Shown: positions 1 to 8,057 of the stretch, in pieces
How positions within the stretch are numbered: the stretch's first letter is position 1
How the letters are laid out: each line of letters starts with the position of its first letter
From: an uncultured Shewanella sp.
GTDB taxonomy: Bacteria; Pseudomonadota; Gammaproteobacteria; Enterobacterales; Shewanellaceae
Reading direction: 5' to 3'
Assembly (NCBI RefSeq): GCF_947501225.1
Contig: NZ_CANMUW010000015.1
Location: forward strand, 1 to 64,000
Length of the DNA: 64,000 nucleotides
The notes under the pieces: model-generated
Seen by the model: only the letters and a program-made list of their open reading frames with translations
Databases searched by the model: none
What the model was told of the DNA's origin: nothing
Made by a program: the position numbers and the translations under genes

Positions 1-11
1 GAGCGGGCTAG

Positions 12-50
12 GGCTGCGTATTCTACGCTTTCCTTGGTTGGCGTCAAGTG
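12..50 (-). promoter_or_regulatory. rRNA-type P2 promoter, reading leftward out of the window
   Basis: On the minus strand a -35 TTGACG (42-47) and a -10 TAGAAT (20-25) are separated by 16 bp. A/T tracts at about 51-75, just upstream of the -35 hexamer, look like an UP element, and the downstream side is GC-rich. The arrangement behind a P1-like promoter matches the tandem P1-P2 layout of gammaproteobacterial rrn operons. The rRNA operon itself would lie left of base 1 and is not visible. Confidence 0.7.
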
Positions 51-159
51 CTTTTAAAAATTTAATTTGCTTTTGTTAAAAGCAAAGAAAATCAAGCTTA
101 CTTGTTGCCCTGACTGGGATGCAGCTTCGTTTAAGGAAGACTGGTTTGCCGTGTCAGTG

Positions 160-215
160 GGTGCGCATTATAGGGAGATTCAGAAAGAGCGCAAGGGATT
201 TTATTAATAAAAGTG
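160..215 (-). promoter_or_regulatory. rrn P1-type promoter (minus strand)
   Basis: Minus strand: -35 TTGCGC (189-194), 16-bp spacer, -10 TATAAT (167-172). It is followed by a GCGC discriminator and a stretch reading CACTGACACGG, which closely matches the start region of E. coli rrnB P1 as I recall it. An A/T-rich tract at about 197-215 could be its UP element. A GC-rich discriminator is the known hallmark of stringent (ppGpp) control. Together with the downstream P2 it implies an rRNA operon off the left edge, divergent from yrdA. Confidence 0.8.
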
Positions 216-246
216 TTGTTTTCTTGCCGTTTGTCGATAAAACACC

Positions 247-275
247 CTGACTAGCCACTTTTTAGGCTTTATAAT
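247..275 (+). promoter_or_regulatory. Probable promoter of yrdA
   Basis: CTGACT (247-252) and a perfect TATAAT (270-275) are 17 bp apart, and the GTG start of yrdA is 32 bp further on. The promoter is divergent from the rrn P1 promoter about 60 bp away. Confidence 0.55.
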
Positions 276-307
276 GCTATAAAACGCCATTTTGAGGACT
301 GTTATTA

Positions 308-865
308 GTGACTAGCTGGAAAAACTACGGAACATTACGCTCTTATAAAGGAATCGCTCCAGAGCTTAAAGCTAATGTATATATAGATGAGGCGTGCGTA
401 CTGGTAGGAGATATCAAACTTGATGATGATGCCAGTATCTGGCCTTTAGTCGCCGCTCGTGGTGATGTTAACCATATTTGTATAGGCAAACGTTCCAACG
501 TTCAGGATGGCAGCGTATTACACGTTACCCGAAAGTCAGATACCAACCCGGATGGAAACCCTCTCCTGATTGGCGACGATGTCACTATCGGTCATAAAGC
601 AATGCTACATGGCTGTACCTTAGGTGACCGTATACTGGTTGGCATGGGCGCCATCATTTTGGATGGTGCGATACTGGAAGATGATGTGATTCTAGGCGCC
701 GGTTCCTTAGTACCTCCAGGGAAAGTGTTAAAGAGCGGCTACCTATATGTCGGAAGTCCTGCCAAACAGGTTCGAAAACTAACCGAAGCTGAACTCGCGT
801 TTCTGCCTCAGTCTGCAGACAACTATGTAAATTTGAAGAACGAATACTTGCGAGAAGTCCAATAG
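308..865 (+). CDS. yrdA: Gamma-class carbonic anhydrase-like hexapeptide protein YrdA
   Basis: A 185-residue left-handed beta-helix protein of the gamma carbonic anhydrase/YrdA family. Repeated hexapeptide turns run from about residue 15 to 150 (for example VLVGDIKL, IGDDVTIGH, VILGAGSLV). Histidines in the SVLHVTR and IGHKAMLHG segments sit where the family binds its trimer-interface metal. The family carries metal and is related to carbonic anhydrase, but the E. coli member has no settled physiological role. GTG is used as start because GAGGA (294-298) lies 9 nt upstream. It faces the convergent yrdB-aroE genes, as in the E. coli yrdA-yrdB-aroE neighbourhood. Confidence 0.9.
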   Translation: MTSWKNYGTLRSYKGIAPELKANVYIDEACVLVGDIKLDDDASIWPLVAARGDVNHICIGKRSNVQDGSVLHVTRKSDTNPDGNPLLIGDDVTIGHKAMLHGCTLGDRILVGMGAIILDGAILEDDVILGAGSLVPPGKVLKSGYLYVGSPAKQVRKLTEAELAFLPQSADNYVNLKNEYLREVQ

Positions 866-876
866 CAAAGGACTAA

Positions 877-1155
877 CTATATAAGTAACACTCTTCCCTG
901 CTCATCGAATGCTTCCGATTCGATGAGCGCTTCGATCTCCTCCTCAATATCAAACCGAAACTCTTCAAATAGTGTTAATGCTTTCTCTTTAATATCACTA
1001 TCACTAGTTTGTAACCGGGTTAACGCTATTTCAGACAGCTTGGTAATTCCGATACGACACTCAATATTTGTTCCCTGCACCTGCGCAGGAAAGACGACAG
1101 AGTTTGAGCTAGCATCCCAATCTTGAAGATCCGGAAACAACACACTTTGATTCAT
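877..1155 (-). CDS. yrdB: DUF1488 family small protein (YrdB-like)
   Basis: A 92-residue acidic protein of the DUF1488 type, found beside aroE in enterobacteria as yrdB. It shows the family pattern: FPD..DWD near the N-terminus, a central VVFPAQVQG stretch, then a helix ending in E..ALIE and a terminal GRVLLI strand. Function is unknown. The ATG at 1155 is preceded by a strong AAGGAGG. It is 15 nt downstream of aroE on the same strand, so the two are probably co-transcribed. The gap to the convergent yrdA end is only 11 bp and shows no terminator. Confidence 0.85.
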   Translation of the reverse strand: MNQSVLFPDLQDWDASSNSVVFPAQVQGTNIECRIGITKLSEIALTRLQTSDSDIKEKALTLFEEFRFDIEEEIEALIESEAFDEQGRVLLI

Positions 1156-1170
1156 AATGCCTCCTTCATT

Positions 1171-1986
1171 CTACAGCTTAGATCTAAGCGCCTCTAATAC
1201 CGGTTCTACGCTTGGCTTAACCTTACGCCAAATCGAAAAGCTTTCAGCCGCTTGACCAACCAACATCCCTAAACCATCCAAGGTCAGCTTTGCCCCCTGC
1301 TCTTTTGCCCATACATTAAATGGTGTGGGCTCTTTGCCATACATCATATCGTAGCAGACAGTGCCACCATGGATAACAGATCCGGATATATCCGGCAGCT
1401 CACCACTTAAACTGGATGAGGTCGAGTTAATCACTATGTCATAGCTTTTATCTGTATGCTCAATTGGCAAGGCACACACGTCACCATAGCCCTTAAAACA
1501 CTCGGCAAGCCGCTCTGCTTTGCTCTGGGTTCTATTTACAATCGTCAACTTGCCGATGCCTGATTGCAGCAGAGGTAAAGCACTTCCTCTGGCAGCCCCA
1601 CCAGCACCGATCAGCAAAACGGATAAACCTGACAGCTCTCCAATATGCCTTTTCAGATCTTTAACTAACCCTAGACCATCTGTGTTATCTCCGCGCAATG
1701 AGCCATCGGATAAAAGGGTTAAGGTGTTCACCGCACCAGCCAGACGCGCTTGCTCACTCAACTCATCACACAAGTCAAAAGCTTGTTCTTTGAAAGGCAC
1801 CGTTATATTTGCCCCCTTACCGTTTGCTTTCCAGAACTGGTTCAAACTGGAAGCGAATTCATCAACCGGAGCAAGTATCGCGTCATACTCCATCGTCTGA
1901 CTTGTCTCCCTTGCAAACAGACCATGGATCAAGGGGGACTTACTATGGGCAATCGGGTTGCCAAAAACGGCATATTTATCAATCAT
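1171..1986 (-). CDS. aroE: Shikimate dehydrogenase
   Basis: NADP-dependent shikimate 5-dehydrogenase (271 aa; E. coli enzyme 272), which reduces 3-dehydroshikimate to shikimate in aromatic amino acid synthesis. The N-terminal substrate domain starts YAVFGNPIAHSKSPLIHGLF, with the shikimate-binding SKS serines. The catalytic lysine lies in NITVPFKEQAF at about residue 65, and the Rossmann dinucleotide motif is GAGGAARG at about residue 126. The C-terminal GMLVGQAA segment is also canonical. All expected active-site elements are present. It is followed by yrdB on the same strand. The start is the ATG at 1986, with only a weak Shine-Dalgarno. Confidence 0.97.
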   Translation of the reverse strand: MIDKYAVFGNPIAHSKSPLIHGLFARETSQTMEYDAILAPVDEFASSLNQFWKANGKGANITVPFKEQAFDLCDELSEQARLAGAVNTLTLLSDGSLRGDNTDGLGLVKDLKRHIGELSGLSVLLIGAGGAARGSALPLLQSGIGKLTIVNRTQSKAERLAECFKGYGDVCALPIEHTDKSYDIVINSTSSSLSGELPDISGSVIHGGTVCYDMMYGKEPTPFNVWAKEQGAKLTLDGLGMLVGQAAESFSIWRKVKPSVEPVLEALRSKL

Positions 1987-2137
1987 GGTTTATCTCAATT
2001 GTTAGCTCTTCACAAAAGTACTATCAGTCTACCCGGGCTACGCTGTTACGCAATTGATTACTCTTCATATCACAGGCGCATTTTGATTTATAAGATTGGT
2101 ATAATCATGGTTAACATCATCAGCTCGAAATTTTACT

Positions 2138-2587
2138 ATGAACTGGCTCAAAAAAGTTTTTCAGCGTAAACAGCACTCCCAAAAAAACATAAATAGTTCG
2201 AGGGACGACAGGCAATCCAACGCTTACGAACTGATCGGTGGCGAACCTGTGATACGCGCTCTGGCTCATCAATTTTACCTACAGATGCAAGAGCAGGGGC
2301 GAGCCAGTGAGCTACTCTCAATGCATCAGGCACCAATCGAAGAGTCCGAGCAGAAGTTATTTGAATTCTTAAGCGGTTGGCTGGGCGGCCCGGGGTTATT
2401 TGAACAGAAATATGGACATCCTGCGTTACGGGCACGTCATATGCCATTTAAGATAGACAAGGAGATGCGGGACCAATGGTTATTTTGCATGAAACAAGCC
2501 ATTGAGATAGAGATTGAAGAGGTGGAGCATCAAAACGTTATATTTATGGCGATATCAAGATTAGCCGACAACATGCGTAATCAATAA
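2138..2587 (+). CDS. Group II truncated haemoglobin
   Basis: A 149-residue protein with the 2-on-2 globin signature of group II truncated haemoglobins: ELIGGEPVIRALAHQFY at the start of the fold (from about residue 32), a FLSGWLGGP stretch on the E helix, and a HP.LR.RH.PF segment carrying the proximal histidine. The first 30 residues are a polar, basic extension not needed for the globin core. The family binds O2 or NO and is often linked to protection from nitrosative or oxidative stress; that role is inferred here. No strong ribosome site precedes the ATG, so the start is less certain than the family call. The hemF tail repeats begin about 50 bp downstream. Confidence 0.88.
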   Translation: MNWLKKVFQRKQHSQKNINSSRDDRQSNAYELIGGEPVIRALAHQFYLQMQEQGRASELLSMHQAPIEESEQKLFEFLSGWLGGPGLFEQKYGHPALRARHMPFKIDKEMRDQWLFCMKQAIEIEIEEVEHQNVIFMAISRLADNMRNQ

Positions 2588-2636
2588 ACAGATATTGCTG
2601 ATTATTGTTTACCTATACAGCACAAAGAGACGCAAA

Positions 2637-3641
2637 AATCTCTCGGTTTCAGGAAGTCAGAGTAGAGTGCCGCTTCCGCTGAACCCGCTTCGGGGGGATA
2701 GGCATACTGCCAACGGAACCGGTGTCGAAATAGAGCATAGAGATCAATATCGTTCTGGCAACGATTCTGATGCCCATGCATAGAGAGCTCTATTTATCTA
2801 AGCCTAACCAATCTCTCGGTTTCAGAAAATCGGTATAGAGTTTAGCTTCAGGTGAGCCCGCTTTAGAGGTATAGGCATACTGCCAACGGAACCGGTGTCG
2901 AAATAGAGCATAGAGATCAATATCGTTCTGGTACCGATTCTGATGCCCATGCATAGAGAGCTCTATTTATCTAATCCCAACCAATCTCTCGGTTTCAGAA
3001 AATCGGTATAGAGTTTAGCTTCAGGTGAGCCCGCTTCAGGGGTATAGGCGTACTGCCAACGGAACCGGTGTCGAAATAGAGCATAGGCATCAATATCGTT
3101 CTGGCAACGATTCTGATGCCCATGCATAGAGAGCTCTATTTATCTAAGCTTAACCAATCTCTCGGTTTCAGAAAGTCAGTATAGAGTTTAGCTTCAGGTG
3201 AGCCCCCTTCAGGGGTATAGGCGTACTGCCAACGGACCGGCTTCGAAATAGAGCATAGAGATCAATATCGTTCTGGTACCGATTCTGATGCCCATGCATA
3301 GAGAGCTCTATTTATCTAATCCCAACCAATCTCTCGGTTTCAGAAAATCGGTATAGAGTTTAGCTTCAGGTGAGCCCGCTTCAGGGGTATAGGCGTACTG
3401 CCAACGGAACCGGTGTCGAAATAGAGCATAGAGATCAATATCATTCTGGTGACGATCTGATATCTATGCCTATAGTGCGTTCTATTTATCTAATCCCAAC
3501 CAATCTCTCGGTTTCAGAAAATCAGTACAGAGTTTAGCTTCAGGGGTATAGGCGTACTGCCAACGGACCGGCTTCGAAATAGAGCATAGACATCAATATC
3601 GTTCTGGCAACGATTCTGATGCCCATACATAGAGAGCTCTA
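2637..3641. repeat. Six tandem copies (about 173 bp) of the hemF 3' end plus a hairpin element
   Basis: The landmark AATCTCTCGG recurs at 2637, 2810, 2983, 3156, 3328 and 3502, and again inside hemF at 3659. Periods are therefore 173, 173, 173, 172, 174 and 157. Each unit joins two parts. One is about 95 bp matching the last codons of hemF (minus strand, ending WLGLDK-stop). The other is about 75 bp bounded by inverted repeats AAATAGAGC and GCTCTATTT, with an inner ATCGTT/AACGAT hairpin. The last period is short because unit six lost 15 bp between TTCAGG direct repeats. Unit one is the most diverged, yet still encodes a HemF-like tail with many silent changes. Nothing here looks like an independent gene. 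Confidence 0.9.
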
Positions 3642-4559
3642 TTTATCTAAGCCTAACCAATCTCTCGGTTTCAGAAAATCGGTATAGAGTTTAGCCTCAG
3701 GTGAGCCCGCTTCAGGGGTATAGGCGTACTGCCAACGAACAAGCGGCGGCATAGACATCAATATCGATTCGGTTCGCCCACCAGTTTGTAAGCCAAACAG
3801 AGTACCTCTGTCATAGACCAGGTTAAACTCAACATAACGTCCACGACGATATAGCTGAAACTCCCGCTCTCTCTCTCCATATTCGGTAGCTTTACGGCGC
3901 TCCACAATAGGGGCATATGAAGTTAAGAACCCATTACCGACAGCTTGCATGAAATCGAAGCTTTTCTCGAAGCCACCTTGGTTAAGGTCATCAAAGAATA
4001 ATCCACCTACACCTCGTGATTCGTTGCGGTGCGGTAAGAAGAAGTACTCATCACACCACTTCTTATATTTAGGGTAGACAGATTCACCAAATGGCAGGCA
4101 TAGATCATAAGCTTTCTGGTGCCATTCGACCACATCCTCTTCAAACGGATAGTATGGGGTAAGATCGAAGCCTCCACCGAACCACCAAACAGGGTCTGCC
4201 CCCTCTTTTTGTGCGATAAAGAATCGAACGTTGGCATGAGTCGTTGGGATATATGGATTATTTGGGTGAATAACTAAAGAAACCCCCATAGCCTCGAAAC
4301 TGCGACCAGCAAGCTCCGGCCGATGAGCCGTTGCTGATGCCGGCATTGCAGCACCGGTAACATGAGAAAAGTTTACGCCTGCCTGCTCGAATATCTTACC
4401 ATTGGTCAATACCCGGCTCGTGCCGCCGCCTCCCTCTTCACGCTTCCAGGAGTCGGCTTCAAACATTCCCTCTCCATCTAACTGTTCCAAGCCTACACAG
4501 ATCCGCTGCTGTAGATCGAGTAAAAAAGCCTTCACGGCACTGGTATCCGGCACAGACAT
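3639..4559 (-). CDS. hemF: Coproporphyrinogen III oxidase, aerobic
   Basis: Oxygen-dependent coproporphyrinogen-III oxidase (306 aa; E. coli 299), which converts coproporphyrinogen III to protoporphyrinogen IX in haem synthesis. Signature segments are NPYIPTTHANVRFF (about 98-111), WWFGGGFDLTPYYPF (about 124-138) and WCDEYFFLPHRNESRG (about 165-180), followed by GGLFFDDL. An AAAGGGA ribosome site precedes the ATG. It lies downstream of tsaC and yrdD on the same strand. The stop codon abuts the array of tail repeats, so the native C-terminus is effectively the last of seven copies. Confidence 0.97.
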   Translation of the reverse strand: MSVPDTSAVKAFLLDLQQRICVGLEQLDGEGMFEADSWKREEGGGGTSRVLTNGKIFEQAGVNFSHVTGAAMPASATAHRPELAGRSFEAMGVSLVIHPNNPYIPTTHANVRFFIAQKEGADPVWWFGGGFDLTPYYPFEEDVVEWHQKAYDLCLPFGESVYPKYKKWCDEYFFLPHRNESRGVGGLFFDDLNQGGFEKSFDFMQAVGNGFLTSYAPIVERRKATEYGEREREFQLYRRGRYVEFNLVYDRGTLFGLQTGGRTESILMSMPPLVRWQYAYTPEAGSPEAKLYTDFLKPRDWLGLDK

Positions 4560-4592
4560 AATAGTCCCTTTTATTATTTATATTTCTATTCT

Positions 4593-5150
4593 CTAACGTA
4601 ACACTTTGCCGCTAATTGCATCGATTATTGTCGAGGGCTTACGCTCTTCCCCCAGGGAACCGGCTACCAGAGCATCGATCTCGCCAGCAAATGTAGCGCC
4701 AATCTCCGCTGCACTCAGCGCAGGTGGCTCACCGGCATGATTAGCGCTCGTCGAAACCAGTGGTTTCCCCGTTAGCTGACAAAGGGCTTGAATCGTTGGG
4801 TGGGAGGAAACCCTGACGGCAATAGAGTTAAAGCTGCCACAGAGCAAATTTGAGATCCCGGGTTTAATCGGCATGATAAAGGTAAAGGGGCCTGGCCACT
4901 TAGCAAAGACTCTATCTAACTGCTCATCGGTTAGCTTATCTTCATCAATATAGGGAAGTAGCTGCTTATACTCACTGGCAACCAAAATTAAGCCTTTTTG
5001 CCAGGGGCGCCTCTTTAATGCAAGTAATCTGGTTATCGCTTCATCATTATCTGGATCACAGCCTAGCCCATAGACGGCCTCTGTCGGATATGCGACGACG
5101 CCCCCCTGCTCAATAATCAGCTGTACCTCGTCCGGAGACTGTTGCAACAT
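4593..5150 (-). CDS. tsaC: Threonylcarbamoyl-AMP synthase
   Basis: YrdC/Sua5-type enzyme making threonylcarbamoyl-AMP from threonine, bicarbonate and ATP, the first step of tRNA t6A37 formation. Visible family motifs are YPTEAVYGLGCDP near the N-terminus, KRRPWQKGLIL, WPGPFTFI, and the C-terminal VSTSANHAGEPP. I place the start at the ATG at 5150 (about 185 aa). It lines up with the E. coli protein and has AAGG six bases upstream; an in-frame TTG at 5198 would add 16 residues not expected in the family. It lies between yrdD and hemF in an operon-like series. Confidence 0.93.
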   Translation of the reverse strand: MLQQSPDEVQLIIEQGGVVAYPTEAVYGLGCDPDNDEAITRLLALKRRPWQKGLILVASEYKQLLPYIDEDKLTDEQLDRVFAKWPGPFTFIMPIKPGISNLLCGSFNSIAVRVSSHPTIQALCQLTGKPLVSTSANHAGEPPALSAAEIGATFAGEIDALVAGSLGEERKPSTIIDAISGKVLR

Positions 5151-5238
5151 AAAAAACCTTAATTTTTCCTCAAGTGATGTAAACACCACCAAGCTCAATG
5201 AAGTGAAATTATACAGAACTTGCTAATACAAACACAGC

Positions 5239-5802
5239 CTAAAGGGCTCTCTTATATTTACACTGCTTTTTCGGACACTCCAGACGAGCACCGGCCGCCC
5301 CTTTGCGTTCTACCAGAATACCAAAACCACACTCAGGGCACGACTCATTAACGGGTGGGTAGTTAACCAGAAACTTACATTTAGGATAGCCACTGCAAGC
5401 ATAAAAACTTTTGCCGAAACGACTAGTTCTGTGCTCAATATGGCCTTTATAACAGATTGGACAAGGGATCTCTTCTCCTGCCACCTCTTGATCCTGCTTT
5501 TCGATATGCTTGCACTGCGGATATTGAGTGCAGCCAATAAATATACCAAACCGACCGGATTTCACCGCTAATTCGTGCCCACATTCTGGGCATTCAGACC
5601 CCTCAATGACCTGGGTCTCTATCGACTCATGCTGCACAAGCGGTCGGGTATAGTCACAGGTGGGATAGTTGTTACACCCAATGAAACCACCATGTTTGCT
5701 GTTTTTTACCGACAGTTCACAGCCACACTTAGGACAAAGCTCAAACTCTTTTTCGAGTGCATGCTCATGGGAACTAAATAACTGTTGATCGATCTTGGAC
5801 AT
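5239..5802 (-). CDS. yrdD: Topoisomerase I zinc-ribbon domain protein (YrdD-like)
   Basis: 187 residues made almost only of four zinc ribbons of the kind found at the C-terminus of DNA topoisomerase I. Three show CPxC(Y/G).G ... C..YP.C (CPKCG..YPTC, CPECG..YPQC, CPICY..YPKC), and a fourth CPECG...CPKKQC ends the protein. No topoisomerase catalytic domain is present, as in the stand-alone YrdD family. A single-stranded DNA-binding role is inferred from the domain. It precedes tsaC on the minus strand, as in E. coli (smg-yrdD-tsaC-aroE). Confidence 0.9.
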   Translation of the reverse strand: MSKIDQQLFSSHEHALEKEFELCPKCGCELSVKNSKHGGFIGCNNYPTCDYTRPLVQHESIETQVIEGSECPECGHELAVKSGRFGIFIGCTQYPQCKHIEKQDQEVAGEEIPCPICYKGHIEHRTSRFGKSFYACSGYPKCKFLVNYPPVNESCPECGFGILVERKGAAGARLECPKKQCKYKRAL

Positions 5803-5938
5803 GGTTATCTCACTTGCAGAAGGTGTTCATATTTTATCAAGCTATGGCAATGCAGGGAAATGGCAATTATATCTAATTAACTTTGGCAATCTGAGAATAA
5901 GGCAAGTATATTGTATGCAAAAAAAATAAGGAGTTCTC

Positions 5939-7711
5939 ATGTTTCGCCGTTCTATTATTGCCATTGCCCTTTTCTCGCCCGCGCTCTTGGCGCTAAACGG
6001 CTGTAGCAGCCGCCCAGACTTAATAGTAGACCAAACACTTGTGACTCAGGTTGTTCAAACGACACAGGATTCACTTTTTGATGCCGCGAATCCACTGTTA
6101 AACAAAAACACCTTCGAGCAGATAAGTTTGGCTTTAGCGACAGTTAAGGAGGCACAACGAGCGGATCATCTTCTTTACTATCTGCGGGCTTTCAGTTATT
6201 TCGGCCCGGTTGATGAGCTCGACGAAACGAGTATCGCCTCCCTCACCTTTGGGCTTAACCAGCTAGCAAAGAGTGAACTCTTGCACAACTCATCACGATT
6301 GCAGGAGCAGTACGCTGTAACTCTATATCGTTACTACGCCGATAATGAACGCACCATGCAGCTTGCCACGCTCCTGCCCCAACTCGACGCCCAGCTATAC
6401 TCACTGGGGCAGAGCGACTCAAATCAAGGGAGTGACTATGCTCTATGGGAAACCCTCAGAGCCTATGGTTTGTTGTTGAATAAAGCCAGAAAAGATGCTG
6501 ATGGTGAACTCAATAAACTACTTGTTAAGCAAGACCTTGCCAGGCCGCTACTTGATTTTGCAGCCTCACCACAAAGCATCAGATCCGGGAGTGACTGGCC
6601 CAAAGCCAATGCTTATTGGGCATTAGGCCTCTATCGCTTAACACTGCCAGCCAGTGAGAGTGACGAGCCAACCCAAGCTGAGAGAAAGATAGATGATGCT
6701 GTAGCCAAAATAGCCAGGAAAGATATTAAGTTAAGAGGCGATATAGCCAAAGATACTTACACCTTAGGCTATCATGTGAATGCATTTGCGGGTAAAGAGG
6801 CGTGTCTGAACAACAGTGATATCTGCCGTATTCCTGAAATAGAGGATATTCTTCCTGTTAAACATTCCTGTTCTGACGGCCTATTTATTCTCGCGCAAGA
6901 CTTGAATGAGCAGGAGTTGGTGAAAAGCTGCAGTAAACTTACCTCCCAGGAGAGCAACTTCCATCAGGTACTGGAAACCGGGTATCAGCCTACGGCCAAT
7001 GACTTCAATGATGCACTGCGTGTTGTAGCATTTAAGAACTGGAGCCAATACAACGCATACGGACAGCTTCTCTTCGATATAGACACAGATAACGGTGGCA
7101 TGTACATCGAAGGCACCCCATCCAAGCCGGGCAATCAGGCTACCTTCTTTGCCTACAGGCAGTTCTGGATCGAGCCCGAGTTCGCTATCTGGAACCTAAA
7201 CCACGAATACGTACATTACCTCGACGGTCATTTCGTAAAATATGGTGGCTTTGGGCATTTTCCGGAGAAGATGGTCTGGTGGTCTGAAGGATTGGCCGAA
7301 TATATCTCCAAGGGTAACGATAACCCAAATACTTTAAAGGTTATCAAGAGTGATATAGATAATGCGCCCAGCCTGGAAGAGATTTTCGCAACAGAATATA
7401 AAGATGGTCAGGACAGGACATATAAGTGGAGCTATATGGCGGTGCGATTTCTCGTAGAAAACCACCACACCGATTTCGTCCAACTGAGCCATTATTTAAA
7501 AACCGACTACTTCGAAGGCTACAATAAGTTGATGGCTGAACTCACCAGCTATCAGGCTGAATTTTCAGAGTGGCTAACAATCCAGGTGAAACAATTTGAT
7601 GATAGCGAAGAGAGGGCTAAGCCGAGACTACATAAGCAAAACCGTTACGGCTACCGTGATTACCTACAACCAGGTCATTTGGTAAAAGATGATGCTCACA
7701 GACATTTTTAG
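5939..7711 (+). CDS. Collagenase-like lipoprotein metallopeptidase (M9-type)
   Basis: A 590-residue predicted outer-membrane or periplasmic lipoprotein. The signal peptide ends at a lipobox LNGC (Cys22). The catalytic zinc site HEYVH starts at residue 422, in HEYVHYLDGHF, and a second glutamate lies in WWSEGLAEY (Glu450). This HEYVHYLDG...EGLAEY pairing is the signature of microbial collagenases of family M9 (Vibrio/Clostridium type). The helical N-terminal half could be the M9 activator domain. No PKD or C-terminal binding domain is present, so it is shorter than secreted collagenases. An AAGGAG site precedes the ATG. The actual substrate is unknown. The gene interrupts the conserved smg-yrdD neighbourhood and so looks like a lineage-specific addition. 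Confidence 0.8.
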   Translation: MFRRSIIAIALFSPALLALNGCSSRPDLIVDQTLVTQVVQTTQDSLFDAANPLLNKNTFEQISLALATVKEAQRADHLLYYLRAFSYFGPVDELDETSIASLTFGLNQLAKSELLHNSSRLQEQYAVTLYRYYADNERTMQLATLLPQLDAQLYSLGQSDSNQGSDYALWETLRAYGLLLNKARKDADGELNKLLVKQDLARPLLDFAASPQSIRSGSDWPKANAYWALGLYRLTLPASESDEPTQAERKIDDAVAKIARKDIKLRGDIAKDTYTLGYHVNAFAGKEACLNNSDICRIPEIEDILPVKHSCSDGLFILAQDLNEQELVKSCSKLTSQESNFHQVLETGYQPTANDFNDALRVVAFKNWSQYNAYGQLLFDIDTDNGGMYIEGTPSKPGNQATFFAYRQFWIEPEFAIWNLNHEYVHYLDGHFVKYGGFGHFPEKMVWWSEGLAEYISKGNDNPNTLKVIKSDIDNAPSLEEIFATEYKDGQDRTYKWSYMAVRFLVENHHTDFVQLSHYLKTDYFEGYNKLMAELTSYQAEFSEWLTIQVKQFDDSEERAKPRLHKQNRYGYRDYLQPGHLVKDDAHRHF

Positions 7712-7740
7712 TCTGATGTAGAGAACATCTGGCACCCTGC

Positions 7741-7980
7741 ATTCGGGGATATCTTTATATAGACAAGAGGTCCGTGTACAAAGTCTATTTGTTTCCACCC
7801 ATGGGCTTCTTATTTACAAAGAGTGACATAAGTGTTCTGACTGCCACGGATGGCGGGAATGCCAATTAATGTACGACTGAATGGACTCAAGAGGTAGAGT
7901 AACGCAGGACGCAGTTACCGAGGGAACATTAATGGCCAGACACAAAGTCTATTTGTATCCATCCATGGCAAATAGACATA
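7741..7980. repeat. Dispersed intergenic repeat, about 1.5 units (family also at 39.8-40.1 kb)
   Basis: The gap 7712-8057 has no convincing gene. It carries sequence shared with 39825-40105: GACAAGAGGTCC, CCCATGGGCTTCTTATTT, AAGAGTG(A/G)CATAA, and GCCACGGATGGC followed by AATGCCAAT. A second, partial unit follows, with AGTCTATTTG...CAAATAGAC arms (about 7944-7975). GCCA-CGGA-TGGC is a small hairpin with an NGGA loop, like those in the 90-bp repeats elsewhere in the window. Confidence 0.7.
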
Positions 7981-7997
7981 AGTGTTCCAGACACAAA

Positions 7998-8018
7998 AAA
8001 GGAGGACTGGCCTCCTTT
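7998..8018 (-). terminator. Intrinsic terminator of the dprA-smg operon
   Basis: AAAGGAGG (7998-8005) and CCTCCTTT (8011-8018) form an 8-bp stem with a 5-nt loop. On the minus strand the stem is followed by a run of Ts. It lies 40 bp past the smg stop. The T-rich stretch on the other side could make it work in both directions. Confidence 0.8.
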
Positions 8019-8057
8019 CTTTTATCATCTAAAGAGATACCTAGTATCGATATGAAG

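Noticed and set aside
2595..2783. Plus-strand open frame of 62 codons in the hemF repeat array
   Set aside because: It lies in copies of the hemF tail and reads across a unit boundary; no ribosome site and no family.
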